From Archegozetes longisetosus (lineage: Eukaryota; Arthropoda; Arachnida; Sarcoptiformes; Trhypochthoniidae): a stretch of DNA of 64,000 bases. The notes beneath the pieces were generated by a model that was not told where the DNA came from, made no database searches, and saw only the letters and a program-made list of their open reading frames with translations. Of this stretch, positions 50,539-62,620 are shown one piece after another. A program made the position numbers and the translations under genes. Within the stretch, counting starts at the first letter, position 1; the number at the start of each line of letters is the position of its first letter. The stretch spans positions 13,999,172 through 14,063,171 of the forward strand of contig JAEMBT020000008.1 in the NCBI GenBank assembly GCA_018873245.2. The letters are read 5' to 3'.

Positions 50539-50702
50539 TATGCCTTATGCGACTTAGTATGTATTATCCAACTCAGTGTGTCTTATCCTACTCAGTGTGT
50601 CTTATTCTACTTCGTATGTCTTATCCAACTTTGTATGTCTTATCCAACTTTGTATGTCTTATCCAACTTTGCACTTCTTATCCTACTTCGAACGTCTTAT
50701 AC
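50539..50702. repeat. 19-nt minisatellite, eight units plus a partial one
   Basis: Units are in strict 19-nt register from 50539 to 50690, consensus TATGTCTTATCCAACTTTG, with the central three copies identical and outer copies diverged. Two overlapping open frames through it (50484-50802) are translations of the repeat, not genes. There are no spacers, so it is not a CRISPR array. Confidence 0.92.
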
Positions 50703-51929
50703 TCTCAATCAAGGAGCCTCATCCACCTGTCATACTACATCAACCGAATCATTAACCGTCTATCCAATGCCTCATAGACCAGAATTTCTATCACTTGACT
50801 AACTCATTAAGCAAAGTTTGCCATAAATTTAGGCACGAGTCATAGTTGTAGTCTAATAATGCCTCCTATAATTAATCTTATTCGCCTCTTGTATAGACAG
50901 TAGAGTAGAGTTTGGTTCAAATCCACTTATTCTTACCTCAACGCCCACACTTTAAAAAATTCATTTCTACAACTGAGCTCAACAACTCTGATATTACTTA
51001 GATATCTAACACCTGTGGATAATTAGTCTTCCTAATCGAACTATTGCCATCCGTTCGATGCTAGTTTTACCTAATCTCCATTTATTTTCTCCTCATTACT
51101 TTATAACTCATCTTTCTTTCCTTTACTTCTTTCTAATGGTCATCTTATTTGTCAAAAACTAAACGTTTGTATTTCTCCACTTATTATTATCGACTACTTT
51201 ATTGCCGACGCTCTTATGCTCAAAGGGCTTGTAGTTCAATACCACCTACTCTTGATTGAAATCTTTACAAAATAAGTATGTAAACATCGCTAATTTGAAT
51301 ATTATAGATGATCACATGTGATTTATTATACCTAAATGTTTTACTATCCTAATTCAACCTCTACTTAATATCACACTTGTTTTTGTTTCAATTCATTTTC
51401 CGCTCCGACAAATATACAGAAGGTTTCCATTTGAGTTTATCAATATCTAAGATAGATTCTAATCATCAATTGCAACCTATTGCAGCTTAACTTTTTCACG
51501 TAGGCGACAGTCACAAGTTAATTCTTTTTCCAATCTAAGCCAACTTCGCCCTACTTTGTGGCTCTTTTTTCATTATTTTCTTATAGCTTTAATTTCTTTT
51601 CGTTAGCCCTCAGGCCATTTTCTGCACAAATGCATAATATATTACAAACTTTTTATTAGCGGTAATGAGTTATTATTTTGTTTATAACTATAACGATTGT
51701 TATTATTATTCAATTATTGCTCACATGTGACCAATATTACTATTTTGGCTGAAGACCAAACTAACTTCAAACTCAACAAAAATGGGATCCAACCAAAAGA
51801 CATTGAGTGCACGCTTAATAAATCTGCATATGTAACAGTATTAGCAATCCATCAAATTAATGCCAACAACAACTAACTTCCCTTCTCAATAAATAAGTCT
51901 CCTCTAACTACTTCTTCTCAAATATTTCA

Positions 51930-52277
51930 TCAATTTCTTGGATTCATTTTTTGGTCTAATATTACTTCACTGCTAACCAGAATTTTTTCAGTAATACTCA
52001 ATTCAATACTCATTATAAAGCTTTCATTTAGAATTGGTTCACAATTCTTTCTGAATTTTGCCAGCATTTCTGACTCACTTAAGTGCTGATAACATAAAAT
52101 CCGTAAATAATTCTTACGAAAACTTTTCTTTTCATTTACAATTGAAATTTTTAATGTCCGTAATCTCTTATTGAGTATTGAAGACAGAAAGACATGTGTT
52201 TTTATGCTATCCTCAATTGTATAATAATCCGATTGTACGATCAATGTCTTTGACGGTGATAGCCGTGACTGGGCCAA
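51930..52277 (-). other. Unassigned 115-codon open frame
   Basis: A minus-strand frame with mixed, protein-like composition (e.g. DYYTIEDSIKTHVFLSSILN, SEMLAKFRKNCEPILNESF) and a stop after DQKMNPRN. It opens with TTG and the first ATG is about two thirds of the way in, so if real it would be an exon or a relic. No family recognised. Confidence 0.15.
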
Positions 52278-52633
52278 TCAAGCATTATGTTTCAAGCATT
52301 CAGTGCCTTCAAGTTTATGCTACCAAGTACATTTGCAAACAGATTACTCTTTTTATAGCTTTTTAATCTTAACATCACTTCAATCAAATCAAAGCTTTGA
52401 CTTAAGAAAATATGATTTAGAAATTCGACCATTTCAAATTTGAGTTGTAATTTTATTATTGTATCATCCTAAATTTGAATTTTAATCTTATTAATGTATC
52501 TTCCTATGTTTGAATTATTCATATCTTAGTTTGAAACCATAATATCCAGTCCTTTCTATCTTATGCTTTTCTATTAACTATTATTAGCTAAACACATGAT
52601 TCGTATCACTTTATTTCTCCCAATCTTTCTCAC

Positions 52634-52699
52634 ACTCCACCCTTGGACCGCATTAAATTTAGGTCTTAAATAACCCGCGATTTTAGTCAAGGGTGGAGT
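52634..52699. repeat. 12-bp perfect inverted repeat, possible small foldback element
   Basis: ACTCCACCCTTG (52634-52645) and CAAGGGTGGAGT (52688-52699) are exact reverse complements around a 42-nt spacer. The arms are GC-rich for this region. No flanking target duplication identified. Confidence 0.6.
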
Positions 52700-55178
52700 T
52701 GCACCGACACTAAGTATTAGCTATATATTGACAGCAAAAATCATTGATCTATTCACCGGTGTTTTCGAGAACCGCAAACATCAGTTTACTTTATTATAAT
52801 ATTCAATTACTATAATATTGCTTAAGGTTTCGATCAGTAGCACATAATTAAATATGCGATAGCATGCCATAGATCTGATTCGCTTATCTTCTGTATCTAT
52901 TAGCCTATTTATTTTCAAGAGTTGCAATTTAAATACGAATCTCTTCTCCCCAATACAGTACGTATTTCGCTAAAGAGAAATATATATATATATTTTTTCA
53001 CTTTATATAACCTCCACTCAAATTCCTCAAATTCATTGAAAACTTCCTCAAGTACTAAATCTATTTTTCTGGTATCACTATCCTATGGATCTACGGTATG
53101 AATATATAACAAAATCAAATTAGGACCCTTTCGACAGAAGTCTCAACATATTTATTAGAAGCAGATGGACTAAAGAGATATATTGTTGACTGTAATTTAG
53201 CTATAATTATCTGGTTTTAAATTCTTCATGAGCAATAGCTATATTTAACATAAGTGTCTCCTGTCAAACATTAAATTTTCTTTTACTACACACCATAAAA
53301 TCTTAAGAAAAGTGTTGTTGTCTCAAATATCTTCTTTCTTCATAATCTTTATCTTTCATACTAAATATTTCTTTTAAATTTCACTTTTATTTCTTATTAC
53401 TTCTCTTCAACTTATTGGACATGACTTCATGTTGTATAAGAAACTGATGTCAATTTCAAACAACCCTAAGTCTATGAACACTCATGCTTACAGCTGACTG
53501 ATTCGCACAGATTTTGACAAAATTAGGCCCAAAGGACACCAAAAGAACGTAAGAAGTGGGAAAGTTTGGAGAATTGCCGAAAAGAAGTAAGTACATGAAA
53601 AGATCATTTATAAGGTTTTGAAAGACAAACTGGGTTTTAAAGCAAAGCAACTTAGCACAAACCTGAACATTGAAGCAGATTTAGCCTGCAGATTTAGCTT
53701 GCACATTTTGCATTTGCTGTCTATCTTCTCTATCTTAATCCGCTGAAACTCCTTAAACTTACCAAAAACAGATTTCACTTACAACTAATTTAATGTGATT
53801 TGGAAAACAGAAGCCAATCAAAGCTTATTTAATTTATTTTTATCACACATATTCGTCAATTGCATTTGTCTATTTGTGTAGGGTACATATTGGTATATAA
53901 CTTGTATTCGTTTGAGACATTGATTGACAGAAAAATCAGATACTTCATAATATTCATTGGAATAATGTTACATCAAACACAGTCGTAGCTAGAGGAGAAC
54001 TAGGGGGCTACAACCCCACACATTTCTCTAGATATTTTACTGAAAAAATCCACAAAAACTTTTAAATTATGTTTATTTCATGCTTCAATCAATTGTTCGT
54101 TGTTAAACAATAAAAGGTTTGAAAATAAACTAACAGATATTCTAATGTTCATGTGTGTTTGCCTCAACAAATCAGAGCATCTGATTTGGGACTTCTAGCC
54201 CGCAAACCAACCTGGCTACGGGACTGCGATCAAGTTGAGAAATTTTGCTTCCGTTTAATTGACTGTTTAATAAGTCAATTATTCAGCAATAAATGAGACA
54301 TTGAATCTTACAGAAAAGTCGTGAATGGCTGACTTACTTACTAGAAATAAGAGTGATTAACGCTAACGTTTTTAATCAAACTTTACTCTAACTTGATTCC
54401 TATCTGATTGTATAATTGCAATATTTATATGCTTTTAAGATCAGGTCATCTCCTGCTTAGAAATCTATTATTACCTAAACATGGACCATATTCTATGACT
54501 AATGCATAATAAAGTCTTAGATAATTGAAAGCTTTATTCAATTGAACTTTAGATATAAGATGAAAATCTATCAATTGAATCTATTATTAAAGTAATGACT
54601 GCTCAACTGTTCACAAGTTGCCGGTTATGGAATGACCTGTTGTTTGAATCTTATATACATTATTGTTATAAATGAAAAGATGACTCAAACAATCACATAG
54701 AAAGTAAATACGAATGATATGCCAGAATAAACAAATATAATATCTTATATATCTTATTTCGATTTGTCGAATAAATTATATGCTTATAAATACTCTTATT
54801 AGGTATATGTCAGAACAGGTCATCAATAGGTCCAACTTTGAGTCTTACTAAAACAGGAAACTCCTCTTTCTATCTTTCAACTATACAAAAAAGTACTTTC
54901 CTATTACTCATTACTTCCATTTCTCATCAAACTCTTATAAACTTATCATTCATTCACTTATTCCTATTATATGACTAACTATTGAATACCTATTAAGCCA
55001 TTTTTTCTAATCATTTGTTATAATTTATTAAAGTTGAGCGCATTATTGGGATTGTCATTCAAATTGAGTTAGGTTGGAGTTAGGCTTAAGTTGGGCTTAA
55101 CTGGAAAGCATTTCATGCATGAAAAGAATAAGCGTTAGGAAGACGTTCACAACTATTAATCTGAAGGTTTGACGTCAG

Positions 55179-55214
55179 AGATTCGCAGAGCTGACTGTTA
55201 GTGACTGCGAATCT
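55179..55214 (+). promoter_or_regulatory. GC-rich stem-loop upstream of how
   Basis: AGATTCGCAG (55179-55188) and CTGCGAATCT (55205-55214) form a perfect 10-bp stem with a 16-nt loop, about 300 bp before the how start codon, so in the promoter or 5' UTR. It is too short for a typical microRNA precursor. Confidence 0.4.
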
Positions 55215-55511
55215 GTGCTCGCCATAAAAAAACCAAAACTCTAGACTCTTAGAAGCGTTTGAGTGAGCAGTTTGAGAATCAGTTCAGTTTTGGCTAACGT
55301 TGCCTTTATGTCAATCTTAACAGACAATCATTTTTAATATTATTATTTCATTCTTATTATTCTTATTATTAATTCTTATTATTTATCACTTATTATATTT
55401 CTATTATTAATATTAATTATCGACAATCTATTGGCTCAACTATTCAACATTTGACTCAATCTTTGATACCTATTTGTAAACAATTTGCTTATCTATTAGT
55501 TGGACACAAGA

Positions 55512-58500
55512 ATGGGTGAAAACAGCAATTCTTCCACTAATAATTCTTCGAATAACAACATTTCGATGCAGTCCACCGCCGATTATTTGGCTCAACTTCT
55601 TAAGGATAGGAAACAATTGTCCGCTTTTCCAAATGTTTTTCTTCATATCGAAAGATTACTCGATGAAGGTTTGTATTGATTTTCTTATTTTTCATTCATT
55701 AAATTCTATTTTTAGTCATTTTTTGTCTTTTTGTTTCAATGCCTACTCCTATTTCTCACTCATTTTCACTGTGTTTTTATTTTTTTCGTTGTTTTTGTTA
55801 TAAAATTTACATATTTGTTATTATGATTGCCATCATGTGAGTCAAGGATTTCTTATAAATTGATTTTCATTTTGGTTCATCTATTTTTTAGCTAATAACT
55901 GATGACTTGTTTGTGTTTAGTTAGAAATAGATCATAAAACAAACATTAGCTGAATGTCAAAAGATGGCCATTCGTTAGATATGTTATTATTTACTGGACT
56001 TGTTTTCGATTGAGTCAATTTTGGGACAAAACTTGGGCTCAAATGTCACTAAATATTGACTAAATTGTGACTAAACAATTAAACTATTAAATAAATAAGA
56101 GTTAAAACCAAAGATTAATATTACTATAATTAGAATTGTTATTGAAATTGGCTGTTATTGAGGCGCGTCTTGTCTAATGTGACCCCAACTGAATAGTCAA
56201 TATTCCTCTGCAATCGCCCACAGCTCTGATGTCTTAAACTTCAACCCATGTTATGCCTTCGGCACGATTCTGGTTTTGTGCAACATTTGCAGCATGTTCT
56301 GATGTTCCCCTTTTCTAAATTATTTTTCACTCCTCGTCTTTTTTACTCGTTTTCTAACACTTGAAACAAAAATCTGTTCATTGAAGTGATAATTATTTGA
56401 TAACTAATAGCTGTAAATGAGTGACGATTACATAAATGGATTGTTTACACAAGAAATGATACTCATAGTGAAAAGAAATAAGTAGCGATTGATTAGAAAT
56501 ATTGTAATATAAGAAATAATGTTCAGCTGATTATCTACTATTGTTAGGAGTGATTTTGAAATATCTAATGCTGAGCAGTTTGTTATAAACTATGCGTTGG
56601 TGGCCTAACAGACAACAAACTACAACCTTATCCTTCTCTCTCTCTCTCCTCTCTCTCCCTCTTTCCTACATTTATCAGTATTTAACAATTTTCTACCTTT
56701 AATTCAAGGAAAAATTTAATTAGAAATATAATTTTTAATGAGACTCTCCTTAAAGTGTTATTAATTTAATTGATATAAAACTAGAAAATATTGAAACGAT
56801 GTAATTTAGAAACAGCTATGAAACATATTAAATGTTTAATGAGAACTGTTGAGGCACTGGTGCGATGAGAAGTTGGTTTAGGATAGACTTAAAAACATTT
56901 ATTTAATTTGTATTCGCATGGCTGCAAACAGTGTTTATAGTCTTAATCTGATTCTTTTCTGCTCTAATGCCGTCCTAACACTTTTCACCAATTGGTCGAC
57001 ACACCCACTCATTCTTTTAAATGGATATTTCAAATGCTTTTTCAAATGGTTTCTCAAATCAGTTTCTCATTTGAAATATCAGTTCTGGTTTTACTTGAAT
57101 TACTACTTTCTTGTCTTTTGTCGCACTAAACCTTTAATAACTTGTAACATTTTTTCTAATTATGCGTTATATCTATTAGTGTTTAGTTGTCTTTCAAACC
57201 TATTACTTCCTCTTTGATTTTTAAATACTTATTCTTATAAATACTGTAATCCTTCGATTACGTCGCCAACTCTTGGCTTTTTCTCACTTGTTATTTATGT
57301 CTTAAACTTATTTCTGCAACAATTTGTGCAAGAGTCGCACAAAACTAAGATAGTGGCAGAGAGAATGTAATAGTTAAAAATGAAGGCCATAAAAATTGTT
57401 ATCGTTGTTTTATATTCCGTAATTTAGATATTTTTCATAATGTTCTGTATGTTTTTAATTATTATATAAATTGTTTAATTGCACCGACAGATAGAAATAG
57501 ATTTAACAGCAATTGATAGACTATAGTGTTTTTATCTATATCTAAAAGTGTCTAAAATAATGTCTATTTTTTATCACAAGCGCTTAATCCTACTGATTGA
57601 CAACATAACCCTAAAGTGTGCGTTTGGATTATCGGACATAACTCGATTTGATAAGAAAATCTTTTCAATACTACTTGCACTCGAGCACCACTTAATTTTG
57701 TAATGCTTTAATGCATTTTTGATTACACTTTAGCACTGACTTGATTATATAGAAATAATCGCAATGAAAACATTTCTTATCAAAAAAGGTTATATTCACA
57801 TAAAATCTCTTTTCCTACATATTATTGCCACTCAACTGATTGACTACCAAACAAAAAGCAATCAATACAAAAGCTCTAATTTGTTTGTTATGACTTTTGT
57901 CAACTAGAAACTAATTTTATCATTTCAATCATTTCAAACCAAATAGGAAATGCAATTTCTTCTATTATGTCCTTTTGTTATTGAATTTTCTTTGCTCTGT
58001 CATAGAATGAAAACTTGTTTAATCATACATAACATAAATTATCAGTTATTATATAACAAATTATTCAACTCCAATCATCCCTTTTATAAGCGCATCTTTA
58101 TTCTATTATTAAACTAAATATTCATCTTTAATTCATTTTTCACTAATTTGTATCTAATTTTCATTATCGCTTCGTCTATACTTCTATTTTCTTAATTATT
58201 AGTTTTCAACTTTAGAAACATTTTCTCTTATATCTTGTATTGTGATATATGTTAACCTTATTTTAATAATTTCGTTTTATTCACAGAAATAAATAAAGTT
58301 AGAGCCAATCTGTTTCAAATCAATGGTGTCGAGAAAAAACCTTTAGCTCTACCCGAAGCTGAGGGACCAATGGTTTCACGACAAGAGAAGGTTTATGTAC
58401 CTGTTGACGAACATCCTGAAGTATGCATCCATAGTCTCAAATACAAGCAAATCTGACTGATTGAAAACAGAAATTTTAATTGATTTCTTTTTGCCATTTT

Positions 58501-59567
58501 AGTATAATTTTGTAGGAAGAATTCTTGGTCCAAGAGGTATGACTGCGAAACAACTCGAACAGGAGACTGGATGTAAAATAATGGTTAGAGGACGAGGTTC
58601 TATGCGGGACAAGAAAAAGGTAACCAATCATTTCCTAACAACCCTTTATTATACCATTTCAATTTATTGACTCATCACTTCTAATTAACTTTACTGCCAC
58701 TTTTTGAGGACTAATCTGTACTTTTAATCAGTCTTGTAAGTCGAATAAAAAGATTTCTCATTTGATATCTATTTAAATTGATTTCTAAACTATTCAAAAG
58801 CTTTAAATAGACTGAAAGGGCTAATTATTTGTTTGATTTGATGTTTAGGAAGAAGCAAATCGAGGTAAACCGAATTGGGAGCACCTGAATGACAAATTGC
58901 ATGTACTCATCACAGTCGAAGACAGTAATAATAGAGCTAATGTTAAAATTCAAAGAGCTGTTGACGAGATTAAGAAACTTTTAGTACCAATTGTAAGTCA
59001 ATGATAGTATAACTGTTGTTATTGAGGGCTATATTTAACTGGTTTTTTGGTGTTTATCAGACCGATGGTGAAGACGAACTTAAAAAGCGACAATTGATGG
59101 AATTGGCTATAATCAATGGAACTTACCGCGACAGTAGCCAAAGAAATAGTAAGTACTAAATAAACAGATTTCTCATTAGTACTGTGAGATTAACATTTTT
59201 CTCACAAGCCGAACAATGTATGCAATTAGGTATTGATGCCGAACAATTGCACAAATTGACTCCAATCCCAGTCGCATTGACAACGCCATTAAGACACGCT
59301 CACTCGACACCAATTGGTGCGCCTCTTATTATAAGTTCTCGACAATTTTCAGTGCCAACTAGTGCTGCATTGATCAATGGAAGTGGACCGCCACCATTGA
59401 TAACTCCGGCCGATGCCGGACTTCTCTACGCTCCTTATGATTTCCACTCACAATATGCTGCTGCTCTGACTTCTCCATCAGCTCTGTTGGCGGAATACCC
59501 GACTACACATACAGGAACAGCTGTCATCGATTCGCTCACTTCAAGTGGTGGGTTATTCGGACGATAA
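55512..59567 (+). CDS. how: how/Quaking STAR-family RNA-binding protein, short isoform
   Basis: Six coding exons: 55512-55668, 58287-58420, 58503-58619, 58849-58992, 59061-59148, 59209-59567; 999 nt, 332 aa. STAR proteins (Drosophila held-out-wings, vertebrate QKI) dimerise and bind ACUAAY sites to control splicing, stability and translation, especially in muscle and glia. Domain order: Asn/Ser-rich start; QUA1 dimerisation [19 protein letters not shown] at about 21-40; KH domain about 98-184 with the GPRG loop at 106-109 and [22 protein letters not shown]2 [20 protein letters not shown] at about 195-215; then a Pro/Ala/Thr-rich C-terminal part. This isoform reads to the TAA at 59565-59567, ending SSGGLFGR. 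Intron 1 is 2.6 kb. Exon junction positions match those seen in QKI genes. A longer 3' isoform is described separately. Confidence 0.95.
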
Positions 59568-60763
59568 TTATCGTTTGATTAGTTTCGGTTTTTTATGTCA
59601 AAAGCTATCATGTTGTTGAGTCTTATGAAGTGTTATGCTATGATCAAACTGTGATATGTTAGAATTAATTTTTATTTTTACACTCATAAGTTCTCTCTAA
59701 TCAATGATGGCCTCAATGCTTAGTTTGTTTCAACTGTTGAGAGTACTGTCAATTTTTCTACTTTTGAATCCTAAACCCGGTCCTTATTTGGCACTTTAAC
59801 CCATGTTCGATGCATTCTTAATCCAAGGGTCCATTTAATGGTCTGTTCAGGTCTAAAATTGAACTTATTATCAAATGATTGTGCTTTAAGATGTTTTAGT
59901 TTCTGCCCGATTCGAATGAGTTGCTATTTTTAGTTTTTTTAGTTTTAATTTATTATAGGTATCAGATTATAATTGGATATTCAGAAATTTGCGAATTTTA
60001 GTTCAAACGAAATGTTAATTGGAGTTATACGTTAATTTGTATCTAAAATTGGGACCAACGAAAATAAGTGCCAAACTTTATTTTTAGTCATCATTCAAGA
60101 ATTATTGCAGTACTCTATCAAATAGAAGCTATTGATTGATGATATCTATATTTATCTCAAGTTATAATTTTGAAATTGTTTTAATCTTATTATAATTTGC
60201 TTAAATTATTGTGAAAATTGCTTTTATATATATATATATATTATACATATATTTATTGTTTTTTCGAGTCATTAAACATCCTTACTTAAAATAAGTTCCC
60301 AACACCAAATCTATATTTTAGTAACAAATTAGGAGAGAATAGGAGAAATTAAGTTATCAGCATACAACAATAATCAATAGAATAAAAAAAATTTTAAAAG
60401 GTGTTTGGAATTTATAAATAGTTAATATAAGATAGAATATGAGAATTGCAATGGTAAATTACTGAGATAATTACGATGGTAAATTACTGATAAAATAGAA
60501 TAAGTGAATGACTATTTGATAAATTAGAATAAGTGAATGACTAAAATAATTTAGAATAAGAGAATCACTATGATAATTTAGAATTAATAATGTTTGAAAC
60601 ATTCTCGAATGCAATAGTACTAATGCTTAATTATTATTTACTAATTGACCTGAACCCCAACTGCATATATGCAGGTACTGCTGGTAAGGAAAAAAGACAG
60701 CGTACCACAACTAACCGATTCCTGCCGTATGACACGGTCGCAACACAAAGGCCCGCGTCTTAG
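59209..60763 (+). CDS. how: Alternative 3' end of how (QKI-5/how-L-like tail)
   Basis: Inside the last exon a GTGGGT donor at 59548 follows TCA AGT G; the acceptor CAG before 60675 restores phase (G + GT = Gly). The new terminal exon 60675-60763 adds TAGKEKRQRTTTNRFLPYD and VATQRPAS after one residue, then TAG. Total length would be 355 aa. The tail is basic and shares the pattern R-x-x-PY-x-x-V-x-T-x-R with the nuclear isoform tails of QKI-5 and how-L (RVHPYQR...), which carry a nuclear localisation signal. The exon is visibly GC-richer than its surroundings. Splicing is inferred, not observed. Confidence 0.6.
59568..60674 (+). other. how: how 3' UTR / alternative intron
   Basis: 1.1 kb that would be 3' UTR in the short isoform and intron in the long one. 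Contains a (TA)n stretch at about 60225-60241. No other coding content seen. Confidence 0.6.
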
Positions 60764-61083
60764 AAGCCCTCTCTTTTTACTCGTTTATATCTCCTCTCAT
60801 TAATCACAAGGTTAGTAATCAATATATCCCCCGACAACTATACCACTTCCTAATCATACTCTTTCTATTTTCAATGCCTTTGCTTTTCTTTTCTGTTATC
60901 TCTTCTTTTATTTTAATTAATTTATATAATATTCAATAATTTCACTTTTGGTCACAATATGCTGGCAGTCGTGTTGCAGTTATGCAATTGTTAGGCATAT
61001 TAAGTAATTATAATTGTTTAAGTGACAAATTGTCCAATTAATTAACTCGAGATTAATTTTACTTAAGAAAATGTTGACATATT

Positions 61084-61108
61084 TTCAATTCAATTCAATT
61101 CAATTCAA
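61084..61108. repeat. (TTCAA)5 microsatellite
   Basis: Five uninterrupted TTCAA pentamers. Confidence 0.95.
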
Positions 61109-61760
61109 TGGTCATATAATTATAAATTGTTGTAATATTTCTTCACAACACACGTGTATAGAATCAAGTTTTGTATAAATTGTTTATTGTTTTTTAAAGT
61201 GTACCTCATTCTTGATATTGATATAAGAAGTGACTGCTCGCTCATAAGATCAGATATTTTTGTATAACTTAACTCACTATTTTCAGAATCAATTTTCAAA
61301 TCGATTCTCAAGTCGATATTCAGATGAATTTCAAATCAGTGTTCAATTTTCAAATCGATTTTCTTACTTCATTCTAAAGCATTGCTCATCAATACGTCTC
61401 TAATGAACTTATAAGAAAATAGATTATGAAAATATGAGTTTAGTTTGTTGAAAATATCATCTTATAATTCAATTTGTAAGATCTCAATTTGATATTTTTG
61501 TATTTGTACATTTGATTGAATATTTGCAAATCAGTCAATCCTCTCAACGATTGGCTGATATTTACTACTATTGGCTCTTATGTTTGTTAGCGTTGTTTTT
61601 ACAAGTGTTGCATTTTGTTTATTTGCAAATATTGTAATTTTCTTTCTTTTTCTCTTATTGTAAATTAAATTCAAAGCAAAACAGTGTCATTTGAAAACTG
61701 TGACTGCCAGCCCTTAATTCTCAAGTCATATCCGAACCGTTAGAAATCCGTTATTTTATG

Positions 61761-61837
61761 CAAGACTTGTTCGGTACAGGACTTGTTCAGTACATAACTT
61801 ATTCAGTACAGGACTTATTCACTACATAACTTTCTCA
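61761..61837. repeat. 16-nt tandem repeat, 4-5 copies
   Basis: Units from 61774 in 16-nt register alternate between GTACAGGACTT- and GTACATAACTT-type; a partial unit precedes them. Confidence 0.85.
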
Positions 61838-62584
61838 TTCAACACAACACATTCAATACAACATTTTGTTTGCTTTTAACTATTGCTTTAACCTATTATT
61901 TCTTTGTTATCACTTAACTGTCATTTGAATACTAAAAAACTTATACTTTTAAACAAATATTTAAAACAATGACTAACTTTTATTGTCTTTTCTCTTTTTA
62001 TATTGACATCTGCCTAACAATAACAGCCAAAGTCCACATACATTACATCCTCATGAGAGCTGAGACTGTGACTACTGCTACTAACCCTTCATTGGCGACG
62101 GCCACCAATTCTTCAACTGTTGTATTACTTCCACTAATGGCTAAAACTCACATCTCTATAAAACAGTGCTGTTGGAATACTGTCTCAAATTTGGAGTCAA
62201 TATTAACCGAGTCTCACATTTTACATATTTCTATAGCATGTCTCTCGTCAGACTTTTATATCTGACTCACTTTTACTAATTTGCCAAATGATCGAAAAGA
62301 ATACTTTGAAAAATGATAATATGTACGAATACCCAATATTTAATGGTTTGGTAATCAGCATAACGATGTCAAATACTCAGAATCTGCTGATGACCATTCT
62401 GGTTAGCACAATCTCGTTCTCGATAGAGTGGACTACAAAACTATTTTCCAAATTATTTCAATTTTCCGTTTCAACTGATGGCCAAATTAATGTAATATAT
62501 TTGCCAAACAATATGTTGTGCAGCTCAACACGTAATAATGAGATACGTTTCAAATTAATTTATTCATCATAAGTGGTGACACTT

Positions 62585-62620
62585 ATAAATTGGTACATAA
62601 ATTGGTACACAAATTGGTAC
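62585..62620. repeat. 12-nt tandem repeat, 3 copies
   Basis: ATAAATTGGTAC twice, then ACAAATTGGTAC, followed by a broken fourth unit. Confidence 0.9.

Larger units (their letters stand above)
48096..55511. other. 7.4-kb gene-poor spacer between DDX18 and how
   Basis: Apart from the DDX18 3' end, no gene is supported. It holds AACTC-type repeats at about 48626-48770, a 19-nt minisatellite at 50539-50702, a 12-bp inverted repeat at 52634-52699, a 115-codon minus-strand open frame without an ATG at its start (51930-52277), and a GC-rich hairpin at 55179-55214 close to how. The 5' part of the how transcript probably begins within the last few hundred bases. Confidence 0.55.

Noticed and set aside
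50539..50702. CRISPR-like array
   Set aside because: Units are contiguous without spacers, and the genome is eukaryotic.
50484..50802. Two overlapping open frames, possible repeat protein
   Set aside because: They translate the 19-nt minisatellite; 19 is not a multiple of three, so the similar peptides in two frames are a by-product.
50885..50930. tRNA-like box B (GGTTCAAATCC at 50914-50924)
   Set aside because: The flanking bases do not pair into a T-stem and no acceptor stem or anticodon arm can be built around it.
61969..62572. Two plus-strand open frames of about 95 codons
   Set aside because: No recognisable domain, no codon pattern like the neighbouring exons, and no splice context.
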